Shown in pieces: positions 1 through 9,268 of a DNA stretch of 64,000 nt (position 1 is the stretch's first letter; each line of letters begins with the position of its first letter). The stretch covers positions 998,479 to 1,062,478 of the forward strand of contig NZ_FOMT01000002.1 in NCBI RefSeq assembly GCF_900112695.1, in the 5' to 3' direction. A model generated the notes under the pieces. That model searched no databases and was not told where the DNA came from. It was given only the letters and a program-made list of their open reading frames with translations. The position numbers and the translations under genes are program-made. This DNA comes from Paenibacillus catalpae (GTDB taxonomy: Bacteria; Bacillota; Bacilli; Paenibacillales; Paenibacillaceae).

Positions 1-2
1 AA

Positions 3-428
3 TACCGTTTCAAAGGGTATCTGCAGGCAATGGAAACGCTGGGCATGAACTACCATCCCGAATGGGTTGTTCAATCCGACTGGAGCAATCAAGGCGGGTA
101 TCAGGCGATGCAGAAGCTGCTGCAGGCGAAAGGCTTTACTGCCGTCGTTGCTTCGAACGACGAGACGGCAATCGGAGCGCTGCGCGCCACGCAAGAACAT
201 GGCATTAACGTGCCTAAGCAGATGTCGATTGTCGGTTTTGACGACATTACGATTTCGGAATGGGTCTATCCGTCGCTCACCACCGTCAGACAGCCGTTTC
301 AGGATATTGGCATGAAGGCGGCCCATGGCTTGTTCCAAAAAATCGAAGACAACGAAAACGCCGAACCAGACAATCATTACTTACTAAAGCCAAGGCTTAT
401 CATTCGCGATTCCTGCGGAAAATTATAG
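3..428 (+). CDS. LacI-family transcriptional regulator, C-terminal part
   Basis: This is the 3' end of a gene whose start lies before the window; the reading frame is open from base 3. The visible part is the periplasmic-binding-protein-like effector domain of LacI/GalR regulators, with the typical phrases RFKGYLQAM, VVASNDETAIGAL, IVGFDDI and a C-terminal LIIRDSCG. The DNA-binding helix-turn-helix would be upstream and is not seen. It ends 16 bases before the first transporter permease, so it is probably the local sugar-responsive regulator of the downstream carbohydrate operon and may be co-transcribed with it. The family is clear; the effector is unknown. Confidence 0.85.
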   Translation, partial: YRFKGYLQAMETLGMNYHPEWVVQSDWSNQGGYQAMQKLLQAKGFTAVVASNDETAIGALRATQEHGINVPKQMSIVGFDDITISEWVYPSLTTVRQPFQDIGMKAAHGLFQKIEDNENAEPDNHYLLKPRLIIRDSCGKL

Positions 429-444
429 AAAGAGGTGAGAGAGA

Positions 445-1317
445 ATGGGCTCGAAGATAAACAAAACGCATTACGGCTATTATTTCATCGCGCCTTTCTT
501 CATCGGGTTTGCCGTATTCGGTTTGGCTCCGATTCTGTATACCTTGTACTTAAGCTTCATGAAATGGGACGGCTTCAACGATCCCGTCTATGTCGGAGTT
601 GCAAACTACACGCGGCTGCTGCATGACAGTTTCTTCTATCAAACCATTTGGAACACGCTCATTATTTGGGTGTTATCGAATGCGCCTCAGCTCGTCCTGG
701 CGTTGCTGCTGGCACTGATCCTGAACGAGAAATTCATTCGGGGCAAACATTTCTTCCGTGCCGTTTATTTTTTTCCGCACATCATTACACCGGTTACGCT
801 TGGCGTTATCTTTAGTCTCATGTTTGATTGGCAGACGGGCAGCATCAACAAGCTGCTGATGAATCTCGGGATCGTCAACGATCCGGTCAACTGGTTCAAT
901 AGCCCGTGGTGGTCGCGCGTCATTGCTTCAGCGGTCATCTGCTGGCAGTACTTCGGCTTCAATATGATTGTATTCATCGCCGGCTTGCAGTCCATCCCGA
1001 GCGAGGTTTACGAGGCGGCGGAGATGGACGGTGCAACGAAAAAGCAAACGGCGCTGCATATCACGCTTCCGCTGCTTCGGCCGGTCTTCTTGTTCGTATT
1101 CATTACCTCCGTCATCGGCGGACTCCAGCTGTTCGATGCACCGCTCATGCTAGGAGACGGCCCGGGGAACACTTCGCGGACGATGGTCATGTACTTGTAC
1201 CAAACGGCATTCAAAAACTTCGATTACAGTTACGGCGCAGCGGTCGCTTACGGCATTTTCATCGTCGTCATGTTTTTTACGGCAATTACCGCCAAAGCAT
1301 CAAGGCTGAAGGATTAA
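445..1317 (+). CDS. Sugar ABC transporter permease (MalF/UgpA type)
   Basis: A 290-residue integral membrane protein of the binding-protein-dependent sugar permeases. It starts with a hydrophobic segment (YYFIAPFFIGFAVFGLAP) and carries the EAA loop that docks the ATPase, seen as EVYEAAEMDGA followed by ITLPLL near residues 190-210. A good ribosome site (AGAGGTG) lies 7 bases before the ATG. It pairs with the next permease and with the lipoprotein binding protein downstream. No ATPase is encoded nearby; in Firmicutes such importers usually share one general MsmX-like ATPase. Substrate unknown, probably an oligosaccharide or glycoside given the glycosidases downstream. Confidence 0.9.
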   Translation: MGSKINKTHYGYYFIAPFFIGFAVFGLAPILYTLYLSFMKWDGFNDPVYVGVANYTRLLHDSFFYQTIWNTLIIWVLSNAPQLVLALLLALILNEKFIRGKHFFRAVYFFPHIITPVTLGVIFSLMFDWQTGSINKLLMNLGIVNDPVNWFNSPWWSRVIASAVICWQYFGFNMIVFIAGLQSIPSEVYEAAEMDGATKKQTALHITLPLLRPVFLFVFITSVIGGLQLFDAPLMLGDGPGNTSRTMVMYLYQTAFKNFDYSYGAAVAYGIFIVVMFFTAITAKASRLKD

Positions 1318-1330
1318 GGAGGCGCAGCAC

Positions 1331-2152
1331 ATGGCCAAAGTCATTACCAAAGGAATTTTGTACCTGTTTCTCGTCATCGTGGCGGCTTCCTGCCTGATTC
1401 CGTTCTACAGCATGTTCGTCACCTCGACGCATGCCAATTCGGATATTGCGCGGAAGCTTCTCCTAATCCCTGGCGATCAGTTCTTCGACAATTACAATCG
1501 GCTTAAGGACACTGTGAACATATGGCGAGGATTCGCAAATACGCTCTTCATTACGGTTCTCTCGACGATACTGAACGTATATTTCGCGGCATTGGCAGGC
1601 TACGGCTTCTCGAAATATAACTTCAAGTACCGCAACGCGCTGTTCGTGATTGTACTGGGCACGATGATGATTCCCGGTCAGCTCGGTATTATCGGCTTCT
1701 TCAAACTGATGGATTCGCTGAACATGCTCAACACCTACTGGCCGCTGATTCTTCCGTCGATTCATAATGCTTTCGGGATCTTCCTGATGCGGCAGTTTGC
1801 CGATTCGTCGGTACCGACGGAAATCATTGAGTCGGGCCGGATGGACGGCTACGGCGAGCTGCAAATATTCAACCGCATCGTGCTCCCGATCATGAGTCCT
1901 GCGCTGGCGACTTTGGGCATCTTCGCCTTCATCGGCAAATGGAATGACTTCCTGACCCCGATGATTATTCTCTTCGACAACAATCTGCAGACGCTGCCGG
2001 TCATGATCGCAAGTTTGAAGTCGCAGTTCACTTCGGATTTCGGCGCGCAGTACGTCGGCATCGTCATTGCGGTCGTACCTGTTCTGGTCTTCTTCTCGTT
2101 CATGTCTAAGCGGATCATCGACGGAGTTGCGGCTGGCGCGGTGAAAGGCTGA
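1331..2152 (+). CDS. Sugar ABC transporter permease (MalG/UgpE type)
   Basis: The second permease, 273 residues, 13 bases after the first with AAGGAGG in between, so the two are translated from one message. It shows an N-terminal membrane segment (LYLFLVIVAASCLIPFY) and the EAA loop in the variant EIIESGRMDGYGELQ followed by VLPIM. It would form the heterodimeric channel with the upstream permease. It is shorter at the N terminus than MalG itself, as usual for CUT1 permeases of this group. Confidence 0.9.
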   Translation: MAKVITKGILYLFLVIVAASCLIPFYSMFVTSTHANSDIARKLLLIPGDQFFDNYNRLKDTVNIWRGFANTLFITVLSTILNVYFAALAGYGFSKYNFKYRNALFVIVLGTMMIPGQLGIIGFFKLMDSLNMLNTYWPLILPSIHNAFGIFLMRQFADSSVPTEIIESGRMDGYGELQIFNRIVLPIMSPALATLGIFAFIGKWNDFLTPMIILFDNNLQTLPVMIASLKSQFTSDFGAQYVGIVIAVVPVLVFFSFMSKRIIDGVAAGAVKG

Positions 2153-2324
2153 TACATTCTTCGGACTCCATTGAAAGAGGTGGTGCCTTCGCCAGCCAAG
2201 GCGTGTAGATTTTCCGTTAGCGGATTTGTACAAGCAGAACATTCCGCGTCGGCAAGTGTTTTGCAATCATGGGTTTCATTTCAAACGTCTCGACTATATT
2301 TCATATCCAAAGGGGAGATCGATT

Positions 2325-3656
2325 TTGAAAACGAGAAAATGGCTGACGATGGCTACATCGGTCGTGTTGGCTGCAAGTCTTATGGCAGGCTGCGGCAACA
2401 ACGGCAACAATAACAGCGCGGCGGGCGATGCAAGCAATTCGAACAACGGCTCCGCGAATACGGGCGCTTCGAACGGCGGCACAAAAGAACTGTCCGGCAA
2501 GCTTGTTATTTGGACGTTCTTCGATCAGGTGAAAGACATGGCGGACCAATTCGAAGCGAAAAATCCCGGCGTAACCGTTGAGGTTAAAATGTTCCCGGGC
2601 GACCAATACCAAACGAAGCTTCTGACAGCGCTTCAATCCGGAAGGGACGTTCCCGATATTTTCGACCTGGAACGCGGATACATCGGCAAATTCATCGATT
2701 CCAAGTTTCTGACGGACTTGTCCGCCATGGGCGGCGATGATTTGGTGAAGGATTATATCCCATACGTTCAAGAGCTCGGACGTTCGTCCGACGGCAAGCT
2801 TCGCGCGATTTCCGACCATTCTTCGCCGGGCGGGTTCTGGTATCAAAAAGAAATCGCCAAGCAATATCTGGGTACGGACGATCCGGACAAAATCAGCGAA
2901 ATGGTCAACTCCTGGGATAAAATCATAGACCTTGGCACAAAAATCGCGGCGGACAGCGGAGGCAAAGAGCATCTGATCCAAAACGCAGGCGACCTGTTCG
3001 ACATCGAAGCGTACAATACGCAGCCATGGGTCAAAGACGGCAAGCTGAACATCGATCCGAAATGGCAGACGATTTTTGAGACGCAGCAAAAAATCCGTCA
3101 GGGCAACGTGGACGCGAAGCTTCCGTTCATGTCGGCGGGCTGGGGCAACGCCTTAAACGACGGCAGTGTCGTGCTGACTTCGATGCCGGCTTGGGCAGGC
3201 TTCATGATTGACAATAAAGACAATAAAGCAAACGGCAAATACGGCGTGGCCAAAACGCCGGAAGGCTTCTACGTCGGCGGCACGTACCGCGGCATCTACG
3301 ACAAGTCGGAGAACAAAGATTTGGCTTACGAATTCATTAAGTACATCGCAGGCACGGAATGGCAGCAGCACAATCTGGAGAAAACGGGCAATATGCCTGG
3401 CAGCGGCAAAGTATACGAGTCGAACCTCGATACGTACACATCCACGTTCTTCGGCGATCAAAACATCTTGAAGCCTTACTACGAATCCGTTAAACAAATG
3501 CCGGCCATCAAGGCGGACAAATACGGCGAAGATATTCTCAGCAAATGGAGAAAAGCTGCAGGCGACGGCATCACAAACAACTTAAGCTACGAGGATGTCG
3601 TGAAGAACTTCAAGAAAGAAGTGAAAAATACGTTCCCGGAAATCAAAGTGGATTAA
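2325..3656 (+). CDS. Sugar ABC transporter substrate-binding lipoprotein
   Basis: A 443-residue extracellular solute-binding protein (family 1, CUT1 transporters). I choose the TTG at 2325 because AGGGGAG lies 7 bases before it and because it gives a normal lipoprotein signal: a KTRK basic start, a hydrophobic stretch and the lipobox LMAGC, followed by an Asn/Ser/Gly-rich tether. The reading frame is open further upstream, to a GTG at 2226 or earlier, but that would add an odd extension before the signal peptide. It should be anchored to the outer face of the membrane and feed the two permeases just upstream. A terminator-like hairpin follows, which would let it be made in excess over the enzymes. 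Confidence 0.9.
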   Translation: MKTRKWLTMATSVVLAASLMAGCGNNGNNNSAAGDASNSNNGSANTGASNGGTKELSGKLVIWTFFDQVKDMADQFEAKNPGVTVEVKMFPGDQYQTKLLTALQSGRDVPDIFDLERGYIGKFIDSKFLTDLSAMGGDDLVKDYIPYVQELGRSSDGKLRAISDHSSPGGFWYQKEIAKQYLGTDDPDKISEMVNSWDKIIDLGTKIAADSGGKEHLIQNAGDLFDIEAYNTQPWVKDGKLNIDPKWQTIFETQQKIRQGNVDAKLPFMSAGWGNALNDGSVVLTSMPAWAGFMIDNKDNKANGKYGVAKTPEGFYVGGTYRGIYDKSENKDLAYEFIKYIAGTEWQQHNLEKTGNMPGSGKVYESNLDTYTSTFFGDQNILKPYYESVKQMPAIKADKYGEDILSKWRKAAGDGITNNLSYEDVVKNFKKEVKNTFPEIKVD

Positions 3657-3672
3657 ACGAGAAACAAAGAGA

Positions 3673-3707
3673 GCGGCTGCTTTCCAAAGAAGCAGTCGCC
3701 CATTTTT
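3673..3707 (+). terminator. Intra-operon terminator-like hairpin after the binding protein gene
   Basis: A 10-bp stem (3673-3682 with 3690-3699, one G-T pair), a 7-base loop and then CCATTTTT. It lies between the binding-protein stop and the ribosome site of the next gene. This placement is common in sugar operons and would cut transcription partly, giving more transporter binding protein than enzyme. Confidence 0.65.
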
Positions 3708-3726
3708 GGAAGGAGAATAGAGCCCG

Positions 3727-4980
3727 ATGAGCAGCATTCATGAATACGTAAATCAACTTCGGATCATCGACGGACATGAGCATCTGGCGACCCCGCAAAT
3801 TCGAAAGAAAGAGAATCAGGACTTTTTCTCATTAATGCATTATCTGGATTCCGATCTGGTTACGGCCGGCATGGAGCGAGGGGCGCTCGGCAATAAAAAA
3901 AGCAGTGACGAGGAACGGGCGGCAACATTCCTGAAATACTGGGAACGAACGAATAACACGACCTATGCGCGCATGTTTGGAAGCGCAATGCAAGATTTAT
4001 ACGGGTTTAATGACTGGAGCGTAAAGGGCATCCTGGACGTCAACGAGAAGGTGAAGGCGGCGACGCATGACCCCGACTGGTACAACGAGGTCTTGTTCAA
4101 GAAGTCGGGCATTGACTTGGCATTCACCCTGATTCAAACGACAAAGCTGGAATATGACTTATTTAGACCGATTATGTTTATGGACTTTACTTTCAGATTG
4201 CGAAATCGGAAGGATATTCACGACGTAGAACAAGGTGCCGGCATGAACGCGCACACGTTCCAAGGCTACTTGGACGCCGTGGATGCCTTATTGCATAGAT
4301 ACAAACAGGAAGGCATGGTTGCGACGAAGCTTGGGCATGCCTACTGGCGTTCGCTGGCCAGTTCGAAGCCGACCTTCCATGAAGCGGAGTCGGTATTCAA
4401 CCGGCTGCTCGGCTGCACGCTTGCCGAAGGGCTGTCCCAGTTGGAGACGGTATCGCTGCAGGACTATCTCATTCATTTTATCATCCAGCGTTCGATTGCG
4501 TACGAGCTGCCAATTCAGATTCACACGGGCCACCACGAGACAAGCGTCTCGAGCAACGGAAACCTGATTCCTAATTCCAACGCGGCTCTGCTACTTCCTT
4601 TGCTGGCCGAATATGAGGATGCGAAGTTCGTGCTGCTGCATTGCGGATTTCCTTATCATGACGCTTACTTGAGCATGGCGAAGAACTATCCGAACGTGTA
4701 TACGGATTTCACCTGGACGTACATTATATCCCCGACGGCGGCCAAAGGAATTCTTCACCAGATGATTGAGATGGTACCGCAGACGAAAATCCAAGGCTTC
4801 GGCGGCGATTACAATCACGTTGAGGGGACTTATGCGCATTTGAAGCTGGCGCGCGGCATCGTCGCCGACACGCTGGCCGAGAAGATCGCGGAAGGCGCGA
4901 TGAAGGAAAAAGACGCGATGCGTTTTGCGGACCGGATCTTCCGGGAAAATTTGATCGAGCTGTATCAGCTGGATCTGTAG
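3727..4980 (+). CDS. Amidohydrolase-superfamily protein (metal-dependent TIM barrel)
   Basis: A 417-residue protein with the marks of the amidohydrolase-2 group: the first-strand metal site IIDGHEH (His17, His19), a mid-barrel IHTGHHE, LLHCGFPYHD and a late GGDYNHVEG that would supply the catalytic acid. Family members hydrolyse lactones or amides, decarboxylate, or isomerise uronic acids; the sequence alone does not say which. It lies between the importer and the glycosidase-like gene, so a sugar lactone or uronate substrate is a reasonable guess. GGAGAATAG before the ATG is a clear ribosome site. Family is confident, reaction is not. Confidence 0.75.
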   Translation: MSSIHEYVNQLRIIDGHEHLATPQIRKKENQDFFSLMHYLDSDLVTAGMERGALGNKKSSDEERAATFLKYWERTNNTTYARMFGSAMQDLYGFNDWSVKGILDVNEKVKAATHDPDWYNEVLFKKSGIDLAFTLIQTTKLEYDLFRPIMFMDFTFRLRNRKDIHDVEQGAGMNAHTFQGYLDAVDALLHRYKQEGMVATKLGHAYWRSLASSKPTFHEAESVFNRLLGCTLAEGLSQLETVSLQDYLIHFIIQRSIAYELPIQIHTGHHETSVSSNGNLIPNSNAALLLPLLAEYEDAKFVLLHCGFPYHDAYLSMAKNYPNVYTDFTWTYIISPTAAKGILHQMIEMVPQTKIQGFGGDYNHVEGTYAHLKLARGIVADTLAEKIAEGAMKEKDAMRFADRIFRENLIELYQLDL

Positions 4981-5001
4981 GCCGAAAGGAAGGGATGCAA
5001 C

Positions 5002-7032
5002 ATGGGGTGGAGATCGGAGTCTACTGGTAACGGCAAAGAGCTTAGGGTGTTCGAGCCCGGGAACGACGGCAGTTTGGCTTATATGCGCTTTGGCCGGCTG
5101 CTTGGGATCTGGAATGCCGAGGGACGCGAGATTGGCGAGCTGGCGATCGACGAGATCGCCGCGGACGACGAAGGCGGCCTTCGCATGTCGGGCTCGTCGG
5201 AGCTGTATGAAGCCGAGGCTGTCTGGAGGGCAGCTCCGGATGAACCTCGCGTCTATGACGTAACGCTGCGTTTTGTATATAAAGGAGACGCGCCGGGAGA
5301 ATTCGGGCTTACGTTCGGCTGTGAGTTGATCGGACCGGGGAGACCGGACTGGATGATCCCCGGCGCGTTCTATAAGGAGAATCGGTTCGAGAAGAACCTC
5401 CGCATGTATCCCCGCTACGACTACAGAGGCGGGAAGCATAGCGAAATGGTATCCGATTATTGGTCTTTTCGTTCCGACCGGGCAGCGCTCCCGGCGGTAT
5501 TCGCCTGGAATGACGAAGCATGCGGCGCGCTCTGCACGGACGAGATGTCGGAACTCGGCCTTACGGGTATCGGTTTCCGCGGGAACGAGGCGGGCACGTC
5601 GATCTGGCTGGACTATCCGTACCGCGAGGAACCGGTAACCTTTGTCGGCGATGCGCTGCCCCGGCCGGCGGATATTCTATGCGCCAGGTTTCAGCCAGGG
5701 CGGCAGGTGACACTGAAGATGAACGTATATGCGGCGGGATCCGATCCGCATGCCTACGACCCCTTCGTGCGCCGAATGTACCGGCTGCATGGCGCCGAGC
5801 ATGGATTAAACCCTTGGATGGGCCTTAAAGAGGCAGCGGAATTGACCGCTCACGGTCTATACACGTGGCATTACAATTCCGAAGAAGGCATTCTTAACGA
5901 GACGGCGGCGTTCGACCGCGAATTCAACAACAACGTGAAAGGAATGGGCGACCGTCCCCATATGCATGTGGGCTGGGTCAGCGGAGCGCCTTATGCCTAC
6001 GCGCTGCTGGCTTACGGGAGGAAGCAAGGCATTGCGGCTTATACGGAAGCAGGTGCCGCGGTTCTTGATAAAATCGCGGGCGGCGTCTCGCCGAGCGGCA
6101 TTTTCTGGGCTTCCTGGGTAGCCGGCAAAGGCTGGACCGCCGGATGGAACCCGAAGTCAGACTGGCTGCAGGCGCGAACGATTGCCGAGGCAACCCTGTT
6201 CATGACAAAGGCGCTCGCGTTCGAGCGGGAACAAGGCGCAACGCATCCCGATTGGGAAGAGGCGGTGTTGTCCAACCTGAACTTTGCGGCTTCCCATCAA
6301 CGGGAGGACGGTAATTTCGGCTCCTATTACAACTGCCAGAGCGGCACGGTCGAGGAATGGGATGGTGCCGGAGGCATGCTCTGGATCTCCGCGCTGCTTG
6401 CCGGAGCAGCCTATTTCGGAGAAGACCGTTTCTCGGAATCGGCTGTACGGGCAGGCAGCTATTACGAGAAATTCATCAAAGACGAATATATTTACGGCGC
6501 GCCGGAGGACGTGCATCTCACGCCGACATCCGAGGATGCATACAACGCGGTTGCCTCGTACGTGCATTTATACGAATTCGACCGCAATCCCAAATGGCTG
6601 GGGCTCGCCTCCAGCGCGGCGGACTGGATGATGACCTTCCGTTGGACGTACAATTTGCAATTCCCGCGGCATTCGATGCTCGCGCAGTACGATTTTCGAT
6701 CGCGCGGCGCGGATCAGGCGTCGACCTCCAACCAGCATCTGCATAATTACGGCTTGTTCTGCGTGCCGGAAATGCTGCGGTTGTGGACCTATACGAAGGA
6801 TGACTACTATCTTAACCGCACCAGGGACCACATCGCCTGCTTCCTGCAGTTTATCGCAAGGGAAGATGGGGATTTCAATGCGTACAAGGGCATGGTTACC
6901 GAACGTTTCTATAACACGAACTGCTTCCAGCCGAAGGGCATGATGCTTACGTTGTCCCATTCTTGGTGCATCGGACTTATCTTGTATGCCTCGCAGGAAG
7001 CGGAAGCTTACGCTGGAGTCTTGCGGCTGTAG
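5002..7032 (+). CDS. Unassigned glycosidase-like protein, probable alpha/alpha barrel
   Basis: A 676-residue protein that I cannot place in a named family. The first ~270 residues look like a beta-rich sandwich. The rest, from about residue 290, is rich in aromatic residues and repeated helical phrases (AELTAHGLYTWHYN, WNPKSDWLQARTIAEA, SHQREDGNFGSYYN, LTPTSEDAYNAVASYVHLY), as in six-hairpin (alpha/alpha)6 glycosidases and epimerases. There is no signal peptide, so it would act in the cytoplasm on imported material. It starts 21 bases after the amidohydrolase with its own AGGAAGG site and sits in the same operon. Confidence 0.5.
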   Translation: MGWRSESTGNGKELRVFEPGNDGSLAYMRFGRLLGIWNAEGREIGELAIDEIAADDEGGLRMSGSSELYEAEAVWRAAPDEPRVYDVTLRFVYKGDAPGEFGLTFGCELIGPGRPDWMIPGAFYKENRFEKNLRMYPRYDYRGGKHSEMVSDYWSFRSDRAALPAVFAWNDEACGALCTDEMSELGLTGIGFRGNEAGTSIWLDYPYREEPVTFVGDALPRPADILCARFQPGRQVTLKMNVYAAGSDPHAYDPFVRRMYRLHGAEHGLNPWMGLKEAAELTAHGLYTWHYNSEEGILNETAAFDREFNNNVKGMGDRPHMHVGWVSGAPYAYALLAYGRKQGIAAYTEAGAAVLDKIAGGVSPSGIFWASWVAGKGWTAGWNPKSDWLQARTIAEATLFMTKALAFEREQGATHPDWEEAVLSNLNFAASHQREDGNFGSYYNCQSGTVEEWDGAGGMLWISALLAGAAYFGEDRFSESAVRAGSYYEKFIKDEYIYGAPEDVHLTPTSEDAYNAVASYVHLYEFDRNPKWLGLASSAADWMMTFRWTYNLQFPRHSMLAQYDFRSRGADQASTSNQHLHNYGLFCVPEMLRLWTYTKDDYYLNRTRDHIACFLQFIAREDGDFNAYKGMVTERFYNTNCFQPKGMMLTLSHSWCIGLILYASQEAEAYAGVLRL

Positions 7033-7104
7033 TCGATTCAGCCGTCTCCTGCTCCAGGCGCTCTGGCGAATACGATTTATCCATCGAAGGGGGCTTGCGA
7101 GAAC

Positions 7105-8475
7105 GTGTACATGGCTGGTATTGATATTGGCACGACTTCTATCGGCGTGGTTATTGCTTCGGCATCCGGCGAGACGGTCAGCATCGTAACGAAAGCGAAC
7201 GATTCCGATCTTCGGAGCAAGCGAAGCTGGGAACGGATTCAGGAGCCGGAGCGCATCGTGGCAATTGTTCGCGAGTTGATCGCAGGCTGCGAGCCCTATT
7301 GGAAAGACGTGTCCGCAATCGGCATTTCCTGCCAGATGCACGGCATGCTATACGTCAACCGGGCCGGTCGCAGCGTCAGTCCGCTTTACACGTGGCAGGA
7401 TGGGCGCGGCGATTTGCCGTTGAAGCAGGGTGAGGAATCCTACGTTGAGCGCCTCGGCAAATTAACCGGTTATTCAATGAGCAGCGGATTTGGTCTCACG
7501 ACGCATTATTACAACGCGCTGAACGGTGAAGTGCCGGAGGAAGCAGCATTCCTCTGCACAATCGGCGATTATGTCGCCATGAAGCTGACGGGGGCGGCGG
7601 TTCCCGTCATGGATCCTTCCAATGCAGCCAGCCTCGGCATGTTCTCGAACCGGCTTACGGCGTTCGATGCGGCTGCAGTCGCTCGGGCAGGGATAGACGC
7701 AGCCATTCTGCCTCCGATTTGCAAGGAGAACGGCATCGCGGGCACAACGCCGGACGGCAAAGTGGTTGCCTGCGCCATCGGCGACAATCAGGCAAGCTTC
7801 ATCGGCGCCGTACCGAAGCTGCAAGGGACGCTGCTCGTCAACATCGGCACAGGATCGCAAATATCCTTGTTCTCGGAAAGCCACGAGGAAGTTGCCGGAC
7901 TGGAGATGCGTCCGTTTCCGGGCGGCGGCTGCCTGCTCGTCGGGGCGCCGCTCAGCGGGGGCAAGTCGTACGCGCTGCTGGAGCAGTTCTTCAAAGCGGT
8001 CTGCCTCTCGTTTTGCGATGCCGAGATGGACGATGCTCTGATTTTCGAGCGGATGAACGAGATGGCCGGGCAGGCGCTTGACAACGGTCTTGGCCAGCTC
8101 CGTTTCGACACGCAGTTTTACGGTACGCGGAACGACCCGAATGGATTAGGACATGCCGCAGGGATTGGTCCGGACAATTTTACGCCAGGGCATTTTGCGG
8201 CAGCTGTTCTGACGGGGATCGTCGACGAGCTGATGGGTTTCGTACATGTTATACCGGAACGACTTTTGGCCACCGTTACCGGCGCCGCGGGCTCCGGCAA
8301 CGGCATTCGCCGCAATCCCGTCATGCAAAGGCTGCTTCGCGAGCGTTTGAACCTGCCGTTGCATTTGGCGGAGGCGAAGGAGGAGGCGGCCTTCGGCGCC
8401 GCCGTGCACGCGGCGGCAGTGACGGGTGCATACCCGGATTTGAATGCGGCGATGGCCGCAATGAAGAAAGGATGA
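7105..8475 (+). CDS. FGGY-family carbohydrate kinase (sedoheptulokinase-like)
   Basis: A 456-residue ATP-dependent sugar kinase. The N-terminal phosphate loop GIDIGTTSIGVV and the central CAIGDNQASFIGAV, whose Asp is the expected catalytic base, place it in the FGGY family; NIGTGSQ and the C-terminal GAAGSGNGIRRNPVM are the second-domain ATP motifs. The phrase DPSNAASLGMF and the overall length recall sedoheptulokinase-like members, but this is a resemblance only. GTG at 7105 is 11 bases after AAGGGGG; the ATG at 7111 is an alternative. The neighbouring aldolase would accept its phosphorylated product. Confidence 0.8.
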   Translation: MYMAGIDIGTTSIGVVIASASGETVSIVTKANDSDLRSKRSWERIQEPERIVAIVRELIAGCEPYWKDVSAIGISCQMHGMLYVNRAGRSVSPLYTWQDGRGDLPLKQGEESYVERLGKLTGYSMSSGFGLTTHYYNALNGEVPEEAAFLCTIGDYVAMKLTGAAVPVMDPSNAASLGMFSNRLTAFDAAAVARAGIDAAILPPICKENGIAGTTPDGKVVACAIGDNQASFIGAVPKLQGTLLVNIGTGSQISLFSESHEEVAGLEMRPFPGGGCLLVGAPLSGGKSYALLEQFFKAVCLSFCDAEMDDALIFERMNEMAGQALDNGLGQLRFDTQFYGTRNDPNGLGHAAGIGPDNFTPGHFAAAVLTGIVDELMGFVHVIPERLLATVTGAAGSGNGIRRNPVMQRLLRERLNLPLHLAEAKEEAAFGAAVHAAAVTGAYPDLNAAMAAMKKG

Positions 8476-8482
8476 TTGTTTT

Positions 8483-9190
8483 ATGGGAGATAGCAGAACG
8501 GATTGGTCCGGCAGCAAACTAGCCATTATCCATACGACGCCGCTGACGGTGGAGCCGCTTAAAGCACTTGCATTGGCGCAGATGCCGGGCATTGAAATCG
8601 TCAATCTGGTCGACGACTCCATCTTGCCTCAGCTGGCGGCAAATGGCGGCTGCATCCAGGAGGTTTACGGGCGCTGGAGCGAATATGCCCGAATCGCCGA
8701 GCGCCTTGGCGCCGACTGCATCCTGAACGCTTGCTCGTCAATCGGCGAGCTTTGCGCCCAGGTGCAACCCGAGCTTGAGGTGCCGATCGTCCGCATTGAC
8801 GAAGCAGTGGCGGAGTTTGCCGTAGGCGCGGCCTCCAGAATTGGCGTCGCCGCTACGCTTGCGACGACGCTTGCGCCAACGCAGCGACAGCTGCGCGCCA
8901 AAGCGGAGCAAGCCGGCAAGACGGTCGAGCTTGTCCCGGTCGTTGCTTCGACGGCCTATCGGATGCTGCTCGCCGGCGACAAGGACGGCCATGATAACGA
9001 GTTGGCCGAAACGCTGCGCCGCTTGGTTTCCGAAACGGACGTTGTTGTGCTGGCGCAGGCGTCGATGGCCCGGGTCGCGGAACGATTCTCTCCGCAAGAG
9101 CGGCAACGGTTCCTGACAAGCCCGGAGCTTGGCATGAAGCGCGTGATGGAAACGATCACCGCAGCTGCGGCAACAAAACAAACGAAATAA
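8483..9190 (+). CDS. Asp/Glu/hydantoin racemase-family protein lacking the second cysteine
   Basis: A 235-residue two-domain protein of the aspartate/glutamate racemase superfamily, seen from the start IIHTTPLTVEPLKAL and from ILNACSSIGE, which carries the first catalytic Cys (Cys84). At the place of the second catalytic Cys the sequence reads VVLAQASMARV (residues 188-198), with no Cys. One-cysteine members of the superfamily include decarboxylases and isomerases rather than racemases. It follows the kinase by 7 bases and precedes the aldolase, so it belongs to the sugar operon and may act on an acidic intermediate. Confidence 0.7.
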   Translation: MGDSRTDWSGSKLAIIHTTPLTVEPLKALALAQMPGIEIVNLVDDSILPQLAANGGCIQEVYGRWSEYARIAERLGADCILNACSSIGELCAQVQPELEVPIVRIDEAVAEFAVGAASRIGVAATLATTLAPTQRQLRAKAEQAGKTVELVPVVASTAYRMLLAGDKDGHDNELAETLRRLVSETDVVVLAQASMARVAERFSPQERQRFLTSPELGMKRVMETITAAAATKQTK

Positions 9191-9268
9191 ACGGAATAAT
9201 TAAAATAATCGAAATAATCCAAATAAATGAACTAAACGGACAGAGATATAGATAAGGAGAGAAATAAT

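Noticed and set aside
9191..9268. Regulatory repeat in the A-rich spacer before the aldolase
   Set aside because: The AATAAT-like repetition is irregular and looks like simple A-rich sequence with a ribosome site at its end.
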